Shown here: positions 8,399 to 17,959 of the stretch, piece by piece | How positions within the stretch are numbered: position 1 is the stretch's first letter | Layout: each line of letters starts with the position of its first letter | Origin: Celerinatantimonas sp046054165 | GTDB taxonomy: Bacteria > Pseudomonadota > Gammaproteobacteria > Enterobacterales > Celerinatantimonadaceae | Length of the DNA: 64,000 nucleotides | Assembly (NCBI RefSeq): GCF_046054165.1 | Contig: NZ_JBFNXK010000021.1 | Location: 1 to 64,000 of the forward strand | Reading direction: 5' to 3' | Notes under the pieces: model-generated | What the model was told of the DNA's origin: nothing | The model's input: the letters and a program-made list of their open reading frames with translations, nothing else | The model's database searches: none | Made by a program: the position numbers and the translations under genes

Positions 8399-8837
8399 AA
8401 ACAGGAACCGAAACGGAAAGAAAATTCTCTGAAGCAGACTGAAGATGCGACGCTGAATTCATCCATTGCGCCGTGATCGTAATCGCATCCGGGAGCAGGT
8501 TAAATTGCAGCTGTAACTGTTCCAAACTCAGAGGGTCATTCGGATTGGAAACTAACATTTGGCAAATAGGAAGCCAGCTTCCCTGACTCGATTGCGTCGA
8601 ACAATTTCGACTTGATAATTGGGAAGGGATTCCTTGCCCGCCCCCCGATGACGATAACTGAAGAAGCTCCACAACTGACTTAGCCGAGTCTAAGAGCCGT
8701 TGTGCTTTTTGATACTGAAATGCCCGAATTAACTCAAGGCGCTGCAAATGTACCAATTGCAGCGTAAAAACAAGGGTAATGGCCAACAATGCTGATGCGA
8801 CCAACGTCTCGATCAAGCTAAATCCATCTACACGCAT
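8391..8837 (-). CDS. type IV pilus minor pilin PilV-like
   Basis: 148 residues with a five-residue leader (MRVDG) and FSLIETLVASALLAITLVFTL, a class III signal with Glu5, typical of PilV. It is the first gene of the minus-strand minor-pilin set, 87 nt downstream of ispH. In several gammaproteobacteria (for example Shewanella) minor-pilin genes also follow ispH. Confidence 0.8.
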   Translation of the reverse strand: MRVDGFSLIETLVASALLAITLVFTLQLVHLQRLELIRAFQYQKAQRLLDSAKSVVELLQLSSSGGGQGIPSQLSSRNCSTQSSQGSWLPICQMLVSNPNDPLSLEQLQLQFNLLPDAITITAQWMNSASHLQSASENFLSVSVPVYE

Positions 8838-8924
8838 CCACTAATAATAATTAAATCATTAGTGGATTGCAATAGGTTCTGGCTTGAGTTTCAAAGACTC
8901 ATCATACGGACAAAAATAAGTTCG

Positions 8925-9860
8925 CTAGATAATGCGTAACTCTGGGGGAACTTCAAAGGCAATACTCTCTTCCCGACCTGAAACTTCTGTGACAATTTTC
9001 CCGCCCAGTTCTAACAGCCGAGCAATAACATCCTGCACCAAAACTTCAGGAGCGGATGCGCCAGCAGTGACACCAACTCGCTTCGCCGTCTCAAACCATT
9101 CCAATTGAATATCAGCAGAACTATCAATCAGATAAGCAGGAGTGCCAAGGCGGGCAGCTTTTTCCCGTAAACGATTAGAATTCGAAGAATTAGCCGAACC
9201 AACCACCAGCACCACATCCGTTGTTTGTGCCAGCTGCGAAACAGCATCCTGACGATTCTGTGTCGCGTAACAAATATCGTCTTTACGCGGCCCTTGAATA
9301 TTAGGGAAGTGATGCCGTAAAGCGTCAATAACCGCCGAAGTATCGTCAACTGAAAGGGTCGTCTGAGTGCAATAAAAAACATTATCTGGATTTTTCAGAG
9401 TCAGATTATCTACATCCGTTACCGTTTCAACCAGATAAATTCCCCCTTCAGGGTTATCATATTGACCCATGGTGCCATTCACTTCGGGATGTCCATGATG
9501 ACCAATCAAGACACATTCAATCCCGCGCCGACTCGCTCGGGTTACTTCCATATGCACTTTAGTCACCAGAGGACAAGTTGCATCAAAAACTTTCAACTGC
9601 CGATCTTTTGCGTCCTGACGCACGGACTGGGCTACCCCATGTGCACTAAAAATACAAATAGCTTGTTCAGGGACCTCATCAAGCTCATCGACAAAGATCG
9701 CACCTCGCAGACGCAAACCATCGACCACGAAACGGTTATGCACGACTTCATGGCGCACATAGATAGGTGCCCCAAAAATTTCCAATGCCCGCTCCACGAT
9801 AGAGATGGCCCGATCCACTCCGGCACAAAATCCCCGGGGATTGGCTAAGATAATTTCCAC
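8925..9860 (-). CDS. ispH: 4-hydroxy-3-methylbut-2-enyl diphosphate reductase
   Basis: Last step of the MEP isoprenoid pathway, giving IPP and DMAPP. The three [4Fe-4S] ligands Cys12, Cys96 and Cys197 are present at the same numbers as in E. coli, as is the proton-relay Glu126 in HHGHPEVNG. Length is 311 residues. The start is GTG, overlapping the fkpB TAG by one base, with AGGAGG just upstream, so translation is coupled to fkpB. Confidence 0.97.
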   Translation of the reverse strand: MEIILANPRGFCAGVDRAISIVERALEIFGAPIYVRHEVVHNRFVVDGLRLRGAIFVDELDEVPEQAICIFSAHGVAQSVRQDAKDRQLKVFDATCPLVTKVHMEVTRASRRGIECVLIGHHGHPEVNGTMGQYDNPEGGIYLVETVTDVDNLTLKNPDNVFYCTQTTLSVDDTSAVIDALRHHFPNIQGPRKDDICYATQNRQDAVSQLAQTTDVVLVVGSANSSNSNRLREKAARLGTPAYLIDSSADIQLEWFETAKRVGVTAGASAPEVLVQDVIARLLELGGKIVTEVSGREESIAFEVPPELRII

Positions 9861-10312
9861 TAAACCTCCTGACAGGTTCCAGGTTTATCACTCGATAATA
9901 TTTCAACTCGAAATAAAATCGTTTCACCGGCTAAGGGATGGTTCAAATCCACAGTCACGGAATCGCCATTAATCGACTGAATAATTCCCGGGATCTCCTC
10001 ACCATTCAATTGGGTAAATCCCATAACGAGTCCTTCTTCCAACTCGATATCCGCTGGAAATTCAGAACGTTCCAGATACACAATCTGTTCTGGGCTCCGC
10101 TCACCAAAGGCCTGTTCCGGAGCCAATTGCCACTGTTCTTTCGCACCCACATGCAATCCCAGTAGACATTGTTCAAAAGATTCCGGTAAGTGGCCATCTC
10201 CCAAAGTAATCGTCACAGGCATTTCACGCTGCCAAGTCGATTCCACAATACGACCATCAGCAGTCGTCAATTCAAAATGCAATGTCACTGGATCGCCAAG
10301 CTGTATGGTCAT
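9860..10312 (-). CDS. fkpB: FKBP-type peptidyl-prolyl isomerase FkpB (SlpA)
   Basis: Small SlyD-like FKBP (150 residues) with an inserted IF chaperone domain. Blocks typical of the family are present: TLGDGHLPESFEQCLLGL, LAPEQAFGERSPEQI and VDLNHPLAG (active-site region). It overlaps lspA by 4 nt and ispH by 1 nt, the conserved lspA-fkpB-ispH operon. Confidence 0.94.
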   Translation of the reverse strand: MTIQLGDPVTLHFELTTADGRIVESTWQREMPVTITLGDGHLPESFEQCLLGLHVGAKEQWQLAPEQAFGERSPEQIVYLERSEFPADIELEEGLVMGFTQLNGEEIPGIIQSINGDSVTVDLNHPLAGETILFRVEILSSDKPGTCQEV

Positions 10313-10809
10313 GATCGCTCTCCCGATGACTTAGACGGCTGAGTCAAACTATCCCAAATCAGCAGTGCAGCCCCGACACAGATACAACTATCCGCAATGT
10401 TAAAAGCAGGCCAGTGGTAGTGATCCCAGTAAAAATCCAGAAAATCGATCACATAGCCATGCACAAATCGGTCAATCACATTGCCCAAAGCACCACTAAT
10501 AATCAATGCGTATCCAGCCGCAGTGAATGGTTGAGAACGCCGCATACGCTTTAATAGCCCGATCAAAAACAGACTTACCGCAACGGCTAAAAGACTAAAT
10601 AGCCAGCGCTGCCAACCCCCCTGACGACTCAAAAAGCTAAAAGCGGCTCCATAATTATGGACATAAACCAGATTAAAAAATGAGGTAACCGGACGTGATT
10701 GATATAACGTAAACGATCCAGCCACCCAAATTTTAGTCAATTGATCCACAATCAACATGATTGCGCTGAGCCCAAGCCAGCGCAATGAATGAGATGAAGC
10801 GCCCATCAT
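10309..10809 (-). CDS. lspA: lipoprotein signal peptidase (signal peptidase II)
   Basis: Inner-membrane aspartic protease that cleaves prolipoproteins after Lgt action (lgt is also in this window). The 166 residues have four hydrophobic segments and the signature blocks GALGNVIDR, VIDFLDFYW and FNIADS carrying the conserved aspartates. The start codon directly follows the ileS stop (TAA then ATG ATG). The second ATG is an equally possible start. Confidence 0.96.
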   Translation of the reverse strand: MMGASSHSLRWLGLSAIMLIVDQLTKIWVAGSFTLYQSRPVTSFFNLVYVHNYGAAFSFLSRQGGWQRWLFSLLAVAVSLFLIGLLKRMRRSQPFTAAGYALIISGALGNVIDRFVHGYVIDFLDFYWDHYHWPAFNIADSCICVGAALLIWDSLTQPSKSSGERS

Positions 10810-13629
10810 TTAGGCGAAACGCCGCTGTTCGCCGTCACCTGCAACGTTCGTGACACAACGGCTACACAAAGTAGGATGCTCATGATGATGGCCCACATCC
10901 TCACGATGCTGCCAGCAACGTTCACATTTTTCACCGTTCGCTTTGCTCACCCATACTTTTAGACCATCCAGTTCGGTAGTTTGCGCAGAGGCATTCGCAT
11001 CGCCCAATGACTGCACTGCAGTAGCCGAAGTCAATAGAACAAAGCGCAATTCATCTTCCAACGCATCTAATTGAGTTTTTAATGCATCATCGGCAAACAA
11101 TGTCACTTTTGCATCAAGTGGGCTGGCAATCTGTTTCTCATTACGAGCCTGTTCGAGGACTTTATTCACTTCGTCACGAACCTGTTGGATCACAAACCAA
11201 TGCTGATCCGCAGCTTCGTCAACGGCATCGATACCAAAGCCTTCATACCAGGTTCCGGTAAAGACAAACTCATCCCGTTCGCCGGGCATTTGCTGCCAAA
11301 TCTCATCGGCAGTAAAGCTCAAAATAGGCGCAATCCAACGCGTCATGGCTTCAACGATATGATACAGCGCACTCTGACATGAACGACGAGCCTGACTATC
11401 CGCTTTCGCGGTATACTGGCGATCTTTGATGATATCCAGATAGAAACTACCCAGCTCAATTGAACAGAAATGCATCAATTTCTGATACACCACATGGAAT
11501 TGATAATTATCATATGCTTCAATAATTTCTTGTTGGGTGGCTAATGCACGCTGCACCATCCAACGATCCAAGGCCACCATCTCATCACTGGCGACCATAT
11601 GTTGTGCCGGCTCAAAACCGTTCAGGTTCGCCAGTAAGAAACGCGCCGTATTTCGGATCCGTCGATACGCATCCGCCGCCCGTTTGATAATCTCATCCGA
11701 GACGGTCATCTCTGCGGTATAGTTGGTCGACGCAATCCACAGCCGTAGAATATCAGCCCCAAGTTTGTTCCAGATATCTTGTGGAGCAATACCATTGCCG
11801 AGCGATTTAGAGAATTTTTTCCCTTCAGCATCCACCGTGAAACCATGCGTCAATACTTGTTGATAAGGGGCTTTACCATTAATCGCTGTTGCAATCATCA
11901 ATGACGACTGGAACCAGCCTCGATGTTGATCTGAACCTTCGAGGTACATATCCGCACTATTGCCATTAAACTCAGAACGCTGTCCAACCACACTATAATG
12001 AGTTGACCCAGAGTCAAACCAGACATCTAGTGTATCTTCCACTTTCCGATAGCGGCTGGCTTCATCACCTAACAGCTCTTCGGGTTTTAAATCGAACCAC
12101 GCCTGAATGCCTGCTTTTTCAATACGCTTCGCCACTTCTTCCATCAATTCGACACTACGAGGATGCAATTCATTCGTGTCTTTATCAACGAACAGCGCAA
12201 TTGGAGTTCCCCAAGTTCGCTGACGGGAAATACACCAGTCCGGACGATGTTCAACCATCGATTGAATCCGGTTTTTACCCCAATCCGGGATCCAGCGAGT
12301 ATTCTCTATCTCACCCAGAGCCTGAGCTCGCAGCTTGGCTTGATCCATACCGATAAACCACTGCGGTGTCGCACGGAAAATAATCGGTGTTTTATGACGC
12401 CAACAATGCGGATAACTATGCAAAATCTTAGTGGCATACAGCAGAGCACCATGTTCACGCAAAGTATCAATGACCGTTGTGTTGGCTTTAAAGACATGTT
12501 GGCCTGCAAATAACGGTGTATCCGGTAAGTAAACCCCATTACCGCCCACCGGATTATACACTTCGATATCATATTTCAAGCAGACAGCGTAGTCTTCCTG
12601 ACCATGCGCAGGTGCTGTGTGGACACACCCCGTCCCTGATTCAGTCGTCACATGCTCACCTAAAATAATAGGCACCTGACGATCATAAAATGGATGTTTC
12701 AGCGAAAGAAGTTCTAAATTCTGACCGACACAGGAGCCTAAAACTTTAAACTCACTGATACCAATACGCGCCATCATCGGTTCACACAGATCTTCGGCAC
12801 AAACGATACGTTCAACGCCTTCGGGTCCCTGAATTTCAACTAATACGTAGTTCAAACGAGGATGAAGCGATACCGCCATATTGGCAGGCATGGTCCAAGG
12901 GGTCGTCGTCCAGATCACAACTGAGACAGGTTCGGCTGTCGCACTTACGCCAAACATAGCACACAATTTTTCAGCATCAACCGGCACAAAGCGCACATCG
13001 ATAGCAGGGCTTTCGATATTTTCATATTCAACTTCAGCTTCAGCCAATGCTGAACCACAATCGAGACACCAATGAACCGGCTTCGCGCCTTGCAACAAAT
13101 GCCCATTTTCAACGATTTTAGCCAGAGCCCGTACGGTACTGGCTTCTGTTTTATAGTCCATGGTGCGATAGGGATGTTCCCAATCACCAATGACGCCCAT
13201 CCGGATAAAATCCTGACGCTGACCGTTAATCTGTTTGGTTGCGTAAGCCCGGCATTTTTCACGAAATTCAGCCGCAGTTACTTTTTGACCTGGTTTGCCG
13301 ACTTGTTTTTCAACTTGCAGCTCAATCGGCAAGCCATGACAATCCCACCCCGGAATATAAGGGGAATCAAAATCAGACAAGGTTTTGGATTTAATAATGA
13401 AATCTTTGAGGATTTTGTTAACCGCATGGCCTAAATGCAACGTACCATTCGCATAAGGAGGCCCATCATGCAGAATGAATGATTTTTTCCCTTGTTTAGC
13501 CGCACGAATAGCCTGATATAGGCCTTTCTCTTGCCAACGTTTTAACATCGCTGGCTCACGTTGTGCCAGGTTACCGCGCATAGGAAAATCAGTGCTCGGC
13601 AGATTTAACGTATCTTTATAATCGCTCAT
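10810..13629 (-). CDS. ileS: isoleucyl-tRNA synthetase
   Basis: Class Ia synthetase, 939 residues (E. coli 938). It has the HIGH-type motif HLGH (65-68), a CP1 editing domain with GCVHTAPAHG, the KMSKS-type motif KFSKS, an anticodon-binding domain, and a C-terminal zinc finger with CERC and CSRC. It overlaps ribF by 4 nt in the conserved ribF-ileS-lspA-fkpB-ispH operon. The Zn-finger C-terminus marks the bacterial eubacterial-type enzyme. Confidence 0.98.
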   Translation of the reverse strand: MSDYKDTLNLPSTDFPMRGNLAQREPAMLKRWQEKGLYQAIRAAKQGKKSFILHDGPPYANGTLHLGHAVNKILKDFIIKSKTLSDFDSPYIPGWDCHGLPIELQVEKQVGKPGQKVTAAEFREKCRAYATKQINGQRQDFIRMGVIGDWEHPYRTMDYKTEASTVRALAKIVENGHLLQGAKPVHWCLDCGSALAEAEVEYENIESPAIDVRFVPVDAEKLCAMFGVSATAEPVSVVIWTTTPWTMPANMAVSLHPRLNYVLVEIQGPEGVERIVCAEDLCEPMMARIGISEFKVLGSCVGQNLELLSLKHPFYDRQVPIILGEHVTTESGTGCVHTAPAHGQEDYAVCLKYDIEVYNPVGGNGVYLPDTPLFAGQHVFKANTTVIDTLREHGALLYATKILHSYPHCWRHKTPIIFRATPQWFIGMDQAKLRAQALGEIENTRWIPDWGKNRIQSMVEHRPDWCISRQRTWGTPIALFVDKDTNELHPRSVELMEEVAKRIEKAGIQAWFDLKPEELLGDEASRYRKVEDTLDVWFDSGSTHYSVVGQRSEFNGNSADMYLEGSDQHRGWFQSSLMIATAINGKAPYQQVLTHGFTVDAEGKKFSKSLGNGIAPQDIWNKLGADILRLWIASTNYTAEMTVSDEIIKRAADAYRRIRNTARFLLANLNGFEPAQHMVASDEMVALDRWMVQRALATQQEIIEAYDNYQFHVVYQKLMHFCSIELGSFYLDIIKDRQYTAKADSQARRSCQSALYHIVEAMTRWIAPILSFTADEIWQQMPGERDEFVFTGTWYEGFGIDAVDEAADQHWFVIQQVRDEVNKVLEQARNEKQIASPLDAKVTLFADDALKTQLDALEDELRFVLLTSATAVQSLGDANASAQTTELDGLKVWVSKANGEKCERCWQHREDVGHHHEHPTLCSRCVTNVAGDGEQRRFA

Positions 13630-14588
13630 CGATCCACAGTTCCAGTTGAATTATCTTGGTTCTCAAACCATATTCTCGCTCGCTGCATGTCCGCATGCAC
13701 TTGGCGTTGCAGTGCATCCAGCGAATCAAACTTAACTTCATCTCTTAATTTCATTCGTGGTTCAACCACGAGGCGCCTTCCATACAGAGTTTCTTTTCGA
13801 TCTAATACATGGACTTCAAGTAACAAATCTCGCCCATTGGCCGTTGGCCGATGTCCAATATTCGCAACCGCCGGCCAGTTCACCGGTTGCCCATCAACCG
13901 AAGTGACAGACATGGCATACACGCCTTTTAAAGAACTATGCCCACCGGGCATATGCAAATTAGCCGTTGGGAATCCTAACTGTCGGCCCAGTTTTTGGCC
14001 ATGCACGACATGGCCTTGGATCTGATAGCGGCGTCCCAACCAGCGGGCAACCTCTTCAAACTGATTATTGGCCAAACCACGGCGAATCAACGTGCTGCTC
14101 ACCCGCTCGCCTTGAAGACAATACGAATGCGTATTTTGCACACCAAAGCCATAATCCTGCCCCGCTTGTTGCAATAACTCAAAATTGCCTCGACGCTGGG
14201 CACCAAAACGAAAATCGTCACCGATAACCAGATGCCGAACCTGCAGTTTATCCACCAGCAGTGCTTTAACAAATTCGGTGGCGCTCATCTGAGCAAACTG
14301 CGGACCAAAGCGCATTACCAATAGTTCATCGATCCCTAATGCGGCCAGTTGCTGATATTTATCGCGGAATGAACTAATCCGAGCGGGTGCTTTAACTCCA
14401 GCAAAAAATTCCATGGGTTGTGGCTCAAAGAGCATCACAGTCGACACTAAATTTAATCGCTGCGACTGCGCCAACAACTGTTCAATCACCTGCTGATGCC
14501 CAAGATGAACACCATCAAAGTTGCCGATTGTTAATACTCGCTCCCCACTTAATGGTGGAATATTATGTGTGCCACGGATGAGTTTCAT
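13626..14588 (-). CDS. ribF: bifunctional riboflavin kinase / FAD synthetase
   Basis: Makes FMN and FAD. The N-terminal nucleotidyltransferase domain has TIGNFDGVHLGHQ, and the C-terminal flavokinase domain has GRQLGFPTANL and GVYAMSV. The 320 residues are typical. It lies between murJ and ileS, overlapping ileS by 4 nt. Confidence 0.97.
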   Translation of the reverse strand: MKLIRGTHNIPPLSGERVLTIGNFDGVHLGHQQVIEQLLAQSQRLNLVSTVMLFEPQPMEFFAGVKAPARISSFRDKYQQLAALGIDELLVMRFGPQFAQMSATEFVKALLVDKLQVRHLVIGDDFRFGAQRRGNFELLQQAGQDYGFGVQNTHSYCLQGERVSSTLIRRGLANNQFEEVARWLGRRYQIQGHVVHGQKLGRQLGFPTANLHMPGGHSSLKGVYAMSVTSVDGQPVNWPAVANIGHRPTANGRDLLLEVHVLDRKETLYGRRLVVEPRMKLRDEVKFDSLDALQRQVHADMQRARIWFENQDNSTGTVDR

Positions 14589-14635
14589 TACACCTAAATC
14601 AATGATCCATGCTAAATCGCTGGATTATAGCCTGT

Positions 14636-16213
14636 TTAGTCATCAGATACAGCCCCACTACTGCTTTTCAAGTGGGAAAGACGTCCCCCCAAGGCTACCA
14701 GAGAAACGAGGTAAACAACAATGGCTAAACCAATCGCTTCGATGAGCATCATTGCGCTATGGTGCCAACTACTCACCATCCATGTCGACCAATGCGGGAA
14801 GACCTCATACATAGCTACCGCCATAATCGCTGTACTGACCACCACTCGCAGCATAAACAGTAACGTAAAGCGGCTCAGTCGATACACATTGCTCTTCGCT
14901 AATCCCCAGTACAACAATGAAGCATTGATCACCGCCGAAAAAGCCGTGGCCGCCGCTAATCCAACATAACCAAAAGGCAACACCAAAATCAAATTAAACA
15001 ACATATTGGAAAGCATCGCGATAATGCCATAACGCACCGGAGTACGCGTGTCCTGACGGGCATAATATCCAGGAGCCAATACCTTAATCAGCATAAAAAA
15101 TAATAAGCCACTCATATACGCAATCAGGCTGGCTGCCGCATGCGACACATCACTTTGATCAAACTCACCACGCATAAACAATACGCGCAGCATCGGACCC
15201 GCCAACACCATCATCCCGACCATGGCCGGAAGACCTAGCAGCCAAATCATCCGCACGGCCCAATCCATCGTCTGTCGAAACGCTTTTGGATCCTGATCGA
15301 CATGACGCTGCGATAAACTGGGCAAAATCACGGTCGCAATCGCAATCCCAAATAATCCGAGAGGAAACTCAAGCAAGCGGTCTGAATAATATAGCCAGCT
15401 GATCGAGCCACTGACTAAAAAGCTCGCCATGAACGTATCGAACAATAAATTCAGCTGACTAACAGAAACCCCGAACAACGCTGGGATCATCAGTTTGCGG
15501 ATCTGGGTTACTCCCGCATGATGCCAGCCCCAACGAGGCCTACGCAACATTCCCAAACGCCACAAAAAAGGCAGCTGAAAACTAAACTGTAACAATCCCC
15601 CAAAGAAAACCCCCCAAGCCAGTGCCATAGCAGGCTGCGCCATGTGTGGGGATAAAAAGATCGCCGCTGCAATAATCGCCACATTCAAAAATACCGGTGT
15701 GAATGCAGCCACGGCAAAGCGATTGAAACTATTAAGTATCGCTCCGGACATCCCGGTAAAAGTAATAAACCATAAATACGGAAACGTGATTTTTAACAGT
15801 ACCGAAGCCAACTCAAATTTATCCGCGCCCGGTTTGTCATGTAGCCAGTCTAAAAACCAACCGGTTCCAAAAATCATCGCCACCACGGGCGATGCTAAAA
15901 TGCCAACCAGCGTCACCAGCGTCACAATCAATCCCAGCGTACCGCTGACCCGAGCCACTAATGCCCTTAACTCACTGTCATCTTCTTGCTGTTTGTATTG
16001 AGTAAAAACCGGAATAAAAGCCTGAGCGAAAGCACCTTCAGCAAATAATCGACGTAAAAAATTAGGGATGCGATTGGCAAAGAAGAAAACATCCGCTCCC
16101 GTTCCGGCCCCGAGCAAATTTGCAACCACCACATCCCGAACTAATCCGAGCACACGCGAGATGAGGGTCATGGAACTGACAATCGCCCCTGATTTCAGTA
16201 ATTTTTTACTCAA
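14636..16213 (-). CDS. murJ: lipid II flippase MurJ
   Basis: MOP-superfamily membrane protein that flips lipid II for peptidoglycan synthesis. About 14 hydrophobic segments are present, with the conserved N-terminus SSMTLISRVLGLVRD, then FFFANRIPNFLRRLFAEGAF. No ATG lies near the expected start. The reading frame opens at TTG codons: I chose the one at 16213 (525 residues) because a GTGAGG lies 11 nt upstream and the N-terminus then aligns with E. coli MurJ. A TTG at 16237 would add eight residues. Confidence 0.93.
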   Translation of the reverse strand: MSKKLLKSGAIVSSMTLISRVLGLVRDVVVANLLGAGTGADVFFFANRIPNFLRRLFAEGAFAQAFIPVFTQYKQQEDDSELRALVARVSGTLGLIVTLVTLVGILASPVVAMIFGTGWFLDWLHDKPGADKFELASVLLKITFPYLWFITFTGMSGAILNSFNRFAVAAFTPVFLNVAIIAAAIFLSPHMAQPAMALAWGVFFGGLLQFSFQLPFLWRLGMLRRPRWGWHHAGVTQIRKLMIPALFGVSVSQLNLLFDTFMASFLVSGSISWLYYSDRLLEFPLGLFGIAIATVILPSLSQRHVDQDPKAFRQTMDWAVRMIWLLGLPAMVGMMVLAGPMLRVLFMRGEFDQSDVSHAAASLIAYMSGLLFFMLIKVLAPGYYARQDTRTPVRYGIIAMLSNMLFNLILVLPFGYVGLAAATAFSAVINASLLYWGLAKSNVYRLSRFTLLFMLRVVVSTAIMAVAMYEVFPHWSTWMVSSWHHSAMMLIEAIGLAIVVYLVSLVALGGRLSHLKSSSGAVSDD

Positions 16214-16330
16214 AGTTGTAATAACCTCACGAAACAATCATGACTTAACAGATAGAAGCTGTTAGAATGCGCCCAAGTTTAACCTTGCGTGATGAGAAAT
16301 AACAGATCCACGCGATTGGTTAAATTTTGT

Positions 16331-16359
16331 TTGACATCACATGGGAAAAAAGGCATATT
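16331..16359 (+). promoter_or_regulatory. rpsT promoter
   Basis: A perfect TTGACA -35 (16331-16336), 17-bp spacer and CATATT -10 (16354-16359) lie about 43 nt upstream of the rpsT start. Confidence 0.65.
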
Positions 16360-16401
16360 CCACGGCCTTTAAAGAAAGAGATTCGAGTTCGGGAGTAAAC
16401 C

Positions 16402-16662
16402 TTGGCTAATATCAAGTCAGCTAAAAAACGTGCTATCCAAGCTGAAAAAAGCCGTAAGCACAATGCTAGCCGCCGCTCCATGATGCGTACTTACCTGAAA
16501 AAGGTAATTGCAGCTATTGCAGCAGGCGACAAAGAAGCAGCGCAGGGCGCTTTGAAAGCAGCTCAGCCTATTCTGGATCGTGCTGCCACTAAAGGCCTGA
16601 TCCACAAAAATAAAGCAGCTCGTCATATGAGTCGCTTGAATGCTCAAATTAAAGCGCTGTAA
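16402..16662 (+). CDS. rpsT: 30S ribosomal protein S20
   Basis: 86-residue, Lys/Arg/Ala-rich S20 (MANIKSAKKRAIQAEKSRKH...). The start codon is TTG, preceded by GGGAG. E. coli rpsT also starts with UUG, which is linked to its translational autoregulation, so this start is a conserved regulatory feature. It is divergent from murJ and ends in a strong terminator. Confidence 0.98.
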   Translation: MANIKSAKKRAIQAEKSRKHNASRRSMMRTYLKKVIAAIAAGDKEAAQGALKAAQPILDRAATKGLIHKNKAARHMSRLNAQIKAL

Positions 16663-16680
16663 TTTTTTCAGCCTTTAATA

Positions 16681-16707
16681 AAAAAGCCGGCAACTCGCCG
16701 GTTTTTT
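16681..16707. terminator. bidirectional terminator between rpsT and the ArsR-type gene
   Basis: CCGGC/GCCGG stem (16687-16691 with 16697-16701) flanked by A-run and T-run (TTTTTTT), so it works as an intrinsic terminator on both strands. Confidence 0.9.
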
Positions 16708-16744
16708 TATATCTGAAATCCTGAATAGTTCACATCTACTTGAA

Positions 16745-17038
16745 TTATTTCGCACAGAACATCTGGTGCAGTAACTGCAACACCGATTTAGCTTCCTCAC
16801 TATATAAACGATAGTAGATCGTTTGTGCGTCCTTACGCGTTGAAACCAAATTCTCCCGCCGCAGCCAAGCCAAATGTTGCGACAACGCAGACTGACTCAA
16901 AGGCACACTCTGATTGAGCTGCCCTACCGATAATTCTCCTTCGACTAAATGACACAGAATCATAAGCCGATGTTTATTCGCCAACGATTTTAAAAGGCTC
17001 AGAGCTTGATCCACATTTCCTAATTGTAAACTATCCAT
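16745..17038 (-). CDS. ArsR/SmtB-family winged-helix regulator
   Basis: 97-residue metal- or redox-responsive type repressor. It has LLKSLANKHRLMILCHLVEGELSVGQL, then the recognition helix SQSALSQHLAWLRRENLV and a wing with TRKDAQTIYYRL. It carries only Cys29 and a C-terminal Cys, so there is no classical ArsR (CxC) metal site. It resembles the YgaV/BigR branch. The stop of nhaR is only 5 nt upstream, so it is co-transcribed with nhaR and probably with nhaA. Its target is unknown. Confidence 0.85.
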   Translation of the reverse strand: MDSLQLGNVDQALSLLKSLANKHRLMILCHLVEGELSVGQLNQSVPLSQSALSQHLAWLRRENLVSTRKDAQTIYYRLYSEEAKSVLQLLHQMFCAK

Positions 17039-17043
17039 AATCG

Positions 17044-17952
17044 CTACCGGGTTATTCCTGAAAACAGTTCACTAAAATCACTCTGACACAACCGCTGTAC
17101 AGCTGGATGTTGGATCATTCGCTTAGCGAAAATCACGTAATACTCCTCTTTGATATCATCGGTCATTCCCAATAGACGGATCCGCTGATCCATCATAATC
17201 TCTTCCATATAAATAGCAGGGGCCACAAAAATCCCCTTAGACGCCGACCCAAATGCAGTCATCAATGCCGCATCGTCAAATTCGCCCATGATAGAAACGG
17301 CTAGTCCCAACTCTTCAAACCATCCCAAAAGTTTGCGCCCTAATGCGCTGCGTCGCGATGGGATCAACAGTGGATATTGTTCCAAACATGCCGGGAAGAC
17401 CAGCTTATCGGTTTTATCAAAATGTATCGAGGAGAAAAAAGCAATCCCGCATTCTCCCAACCATTTACTAAATAAAGCATCATGCTTATCACTGTCGAGC
17501 GCACAATCAGATAAAATCATATCCAACTTGTGTTCACTTAACTGTTCCAGCAACATCTCATGGGTCGATTCAATACAGCGCAGTTGCATACGCTCATCAT
17601 CCGGCATGACCGACATCAAGACCTTCGATGCTAAACCTTTAGATAAAGCATCGGCGACACCGACTTCAAATAATAAGCTTTCCTGCCCGGTATAGTTCAC
17701 AATATCCAGCATTTCATAGCTTAAAGAAAACATCTTATCCGCATATTTAAACACCAGTTGACCTAACTCGGTCGGTGTAATTTTGGGCCCCTTACGCACA
17801 AACAGAGCCCCTTTTAAGCGTTCTTCTAACAGCTTAATCTGCCCCGTCACCGTTTGTGGCGTTAAAAACAATGCCTGAGCAGCAGCCGTCACGGACCCCC
17901 GTTTACAGGTCATCCAGAAGTAATACAAATGGTTGTAATTTAAATGTGCCAT
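17044..17952 (-). CDS. nhaR: LysR-family transcriptional activator NhaR
   Basis: Sodium-responsive activator of nhaA. The 302 residues are recognisably NhaR over their length: NYNHLYYFWMTCKRGSVT and LTPQTVTGQIKLLEERL (winged helix), KYADKMFSLSYEMLDIVNY, and RMIQHPAVQRLC at the C-terminus. It lies downstream of nhaA, but separated from it by a small secreted-protein gene, whereas in E. coli nhaR follows nhaA directly. A GGGGAT ribosome site precedes the ATG. Confidence 0.95.
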   Translation of the reverse strand: MAHLNYNHLYYFWMTCKRGSVTAAAQALFLTPQTVTGQIKLLEERLKGALFVRKGPKITPTELGQLVFKYADKMFSLSYEMLDIVNYTGQESLLFEVGVADALSKGLASKVLMSVMPDDERMQLRCIESTHEMLLEQLSEHKLDMILSDCALDSDKHDALFSKWLGECGIAFFSSIHFDKTDKLVFPACLEQYPLLIPSRRSALGRKLLGWFEELGLAVSIMGEFDDAALMTAFGSASKGIFVAPAIYMEEIMMDQRIRLLGMTDDIKEEYYVIFAKRMIQHPAVQRLCQSDFSELFSGITR

Positions 17953-17959
17953 TTATCCC

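Noticed and set aside
12003..12513. Plus-strand frames of 116-117 codons inside ileS
   Set aside because: They are antisense shadows of a well-conserved synthetase.
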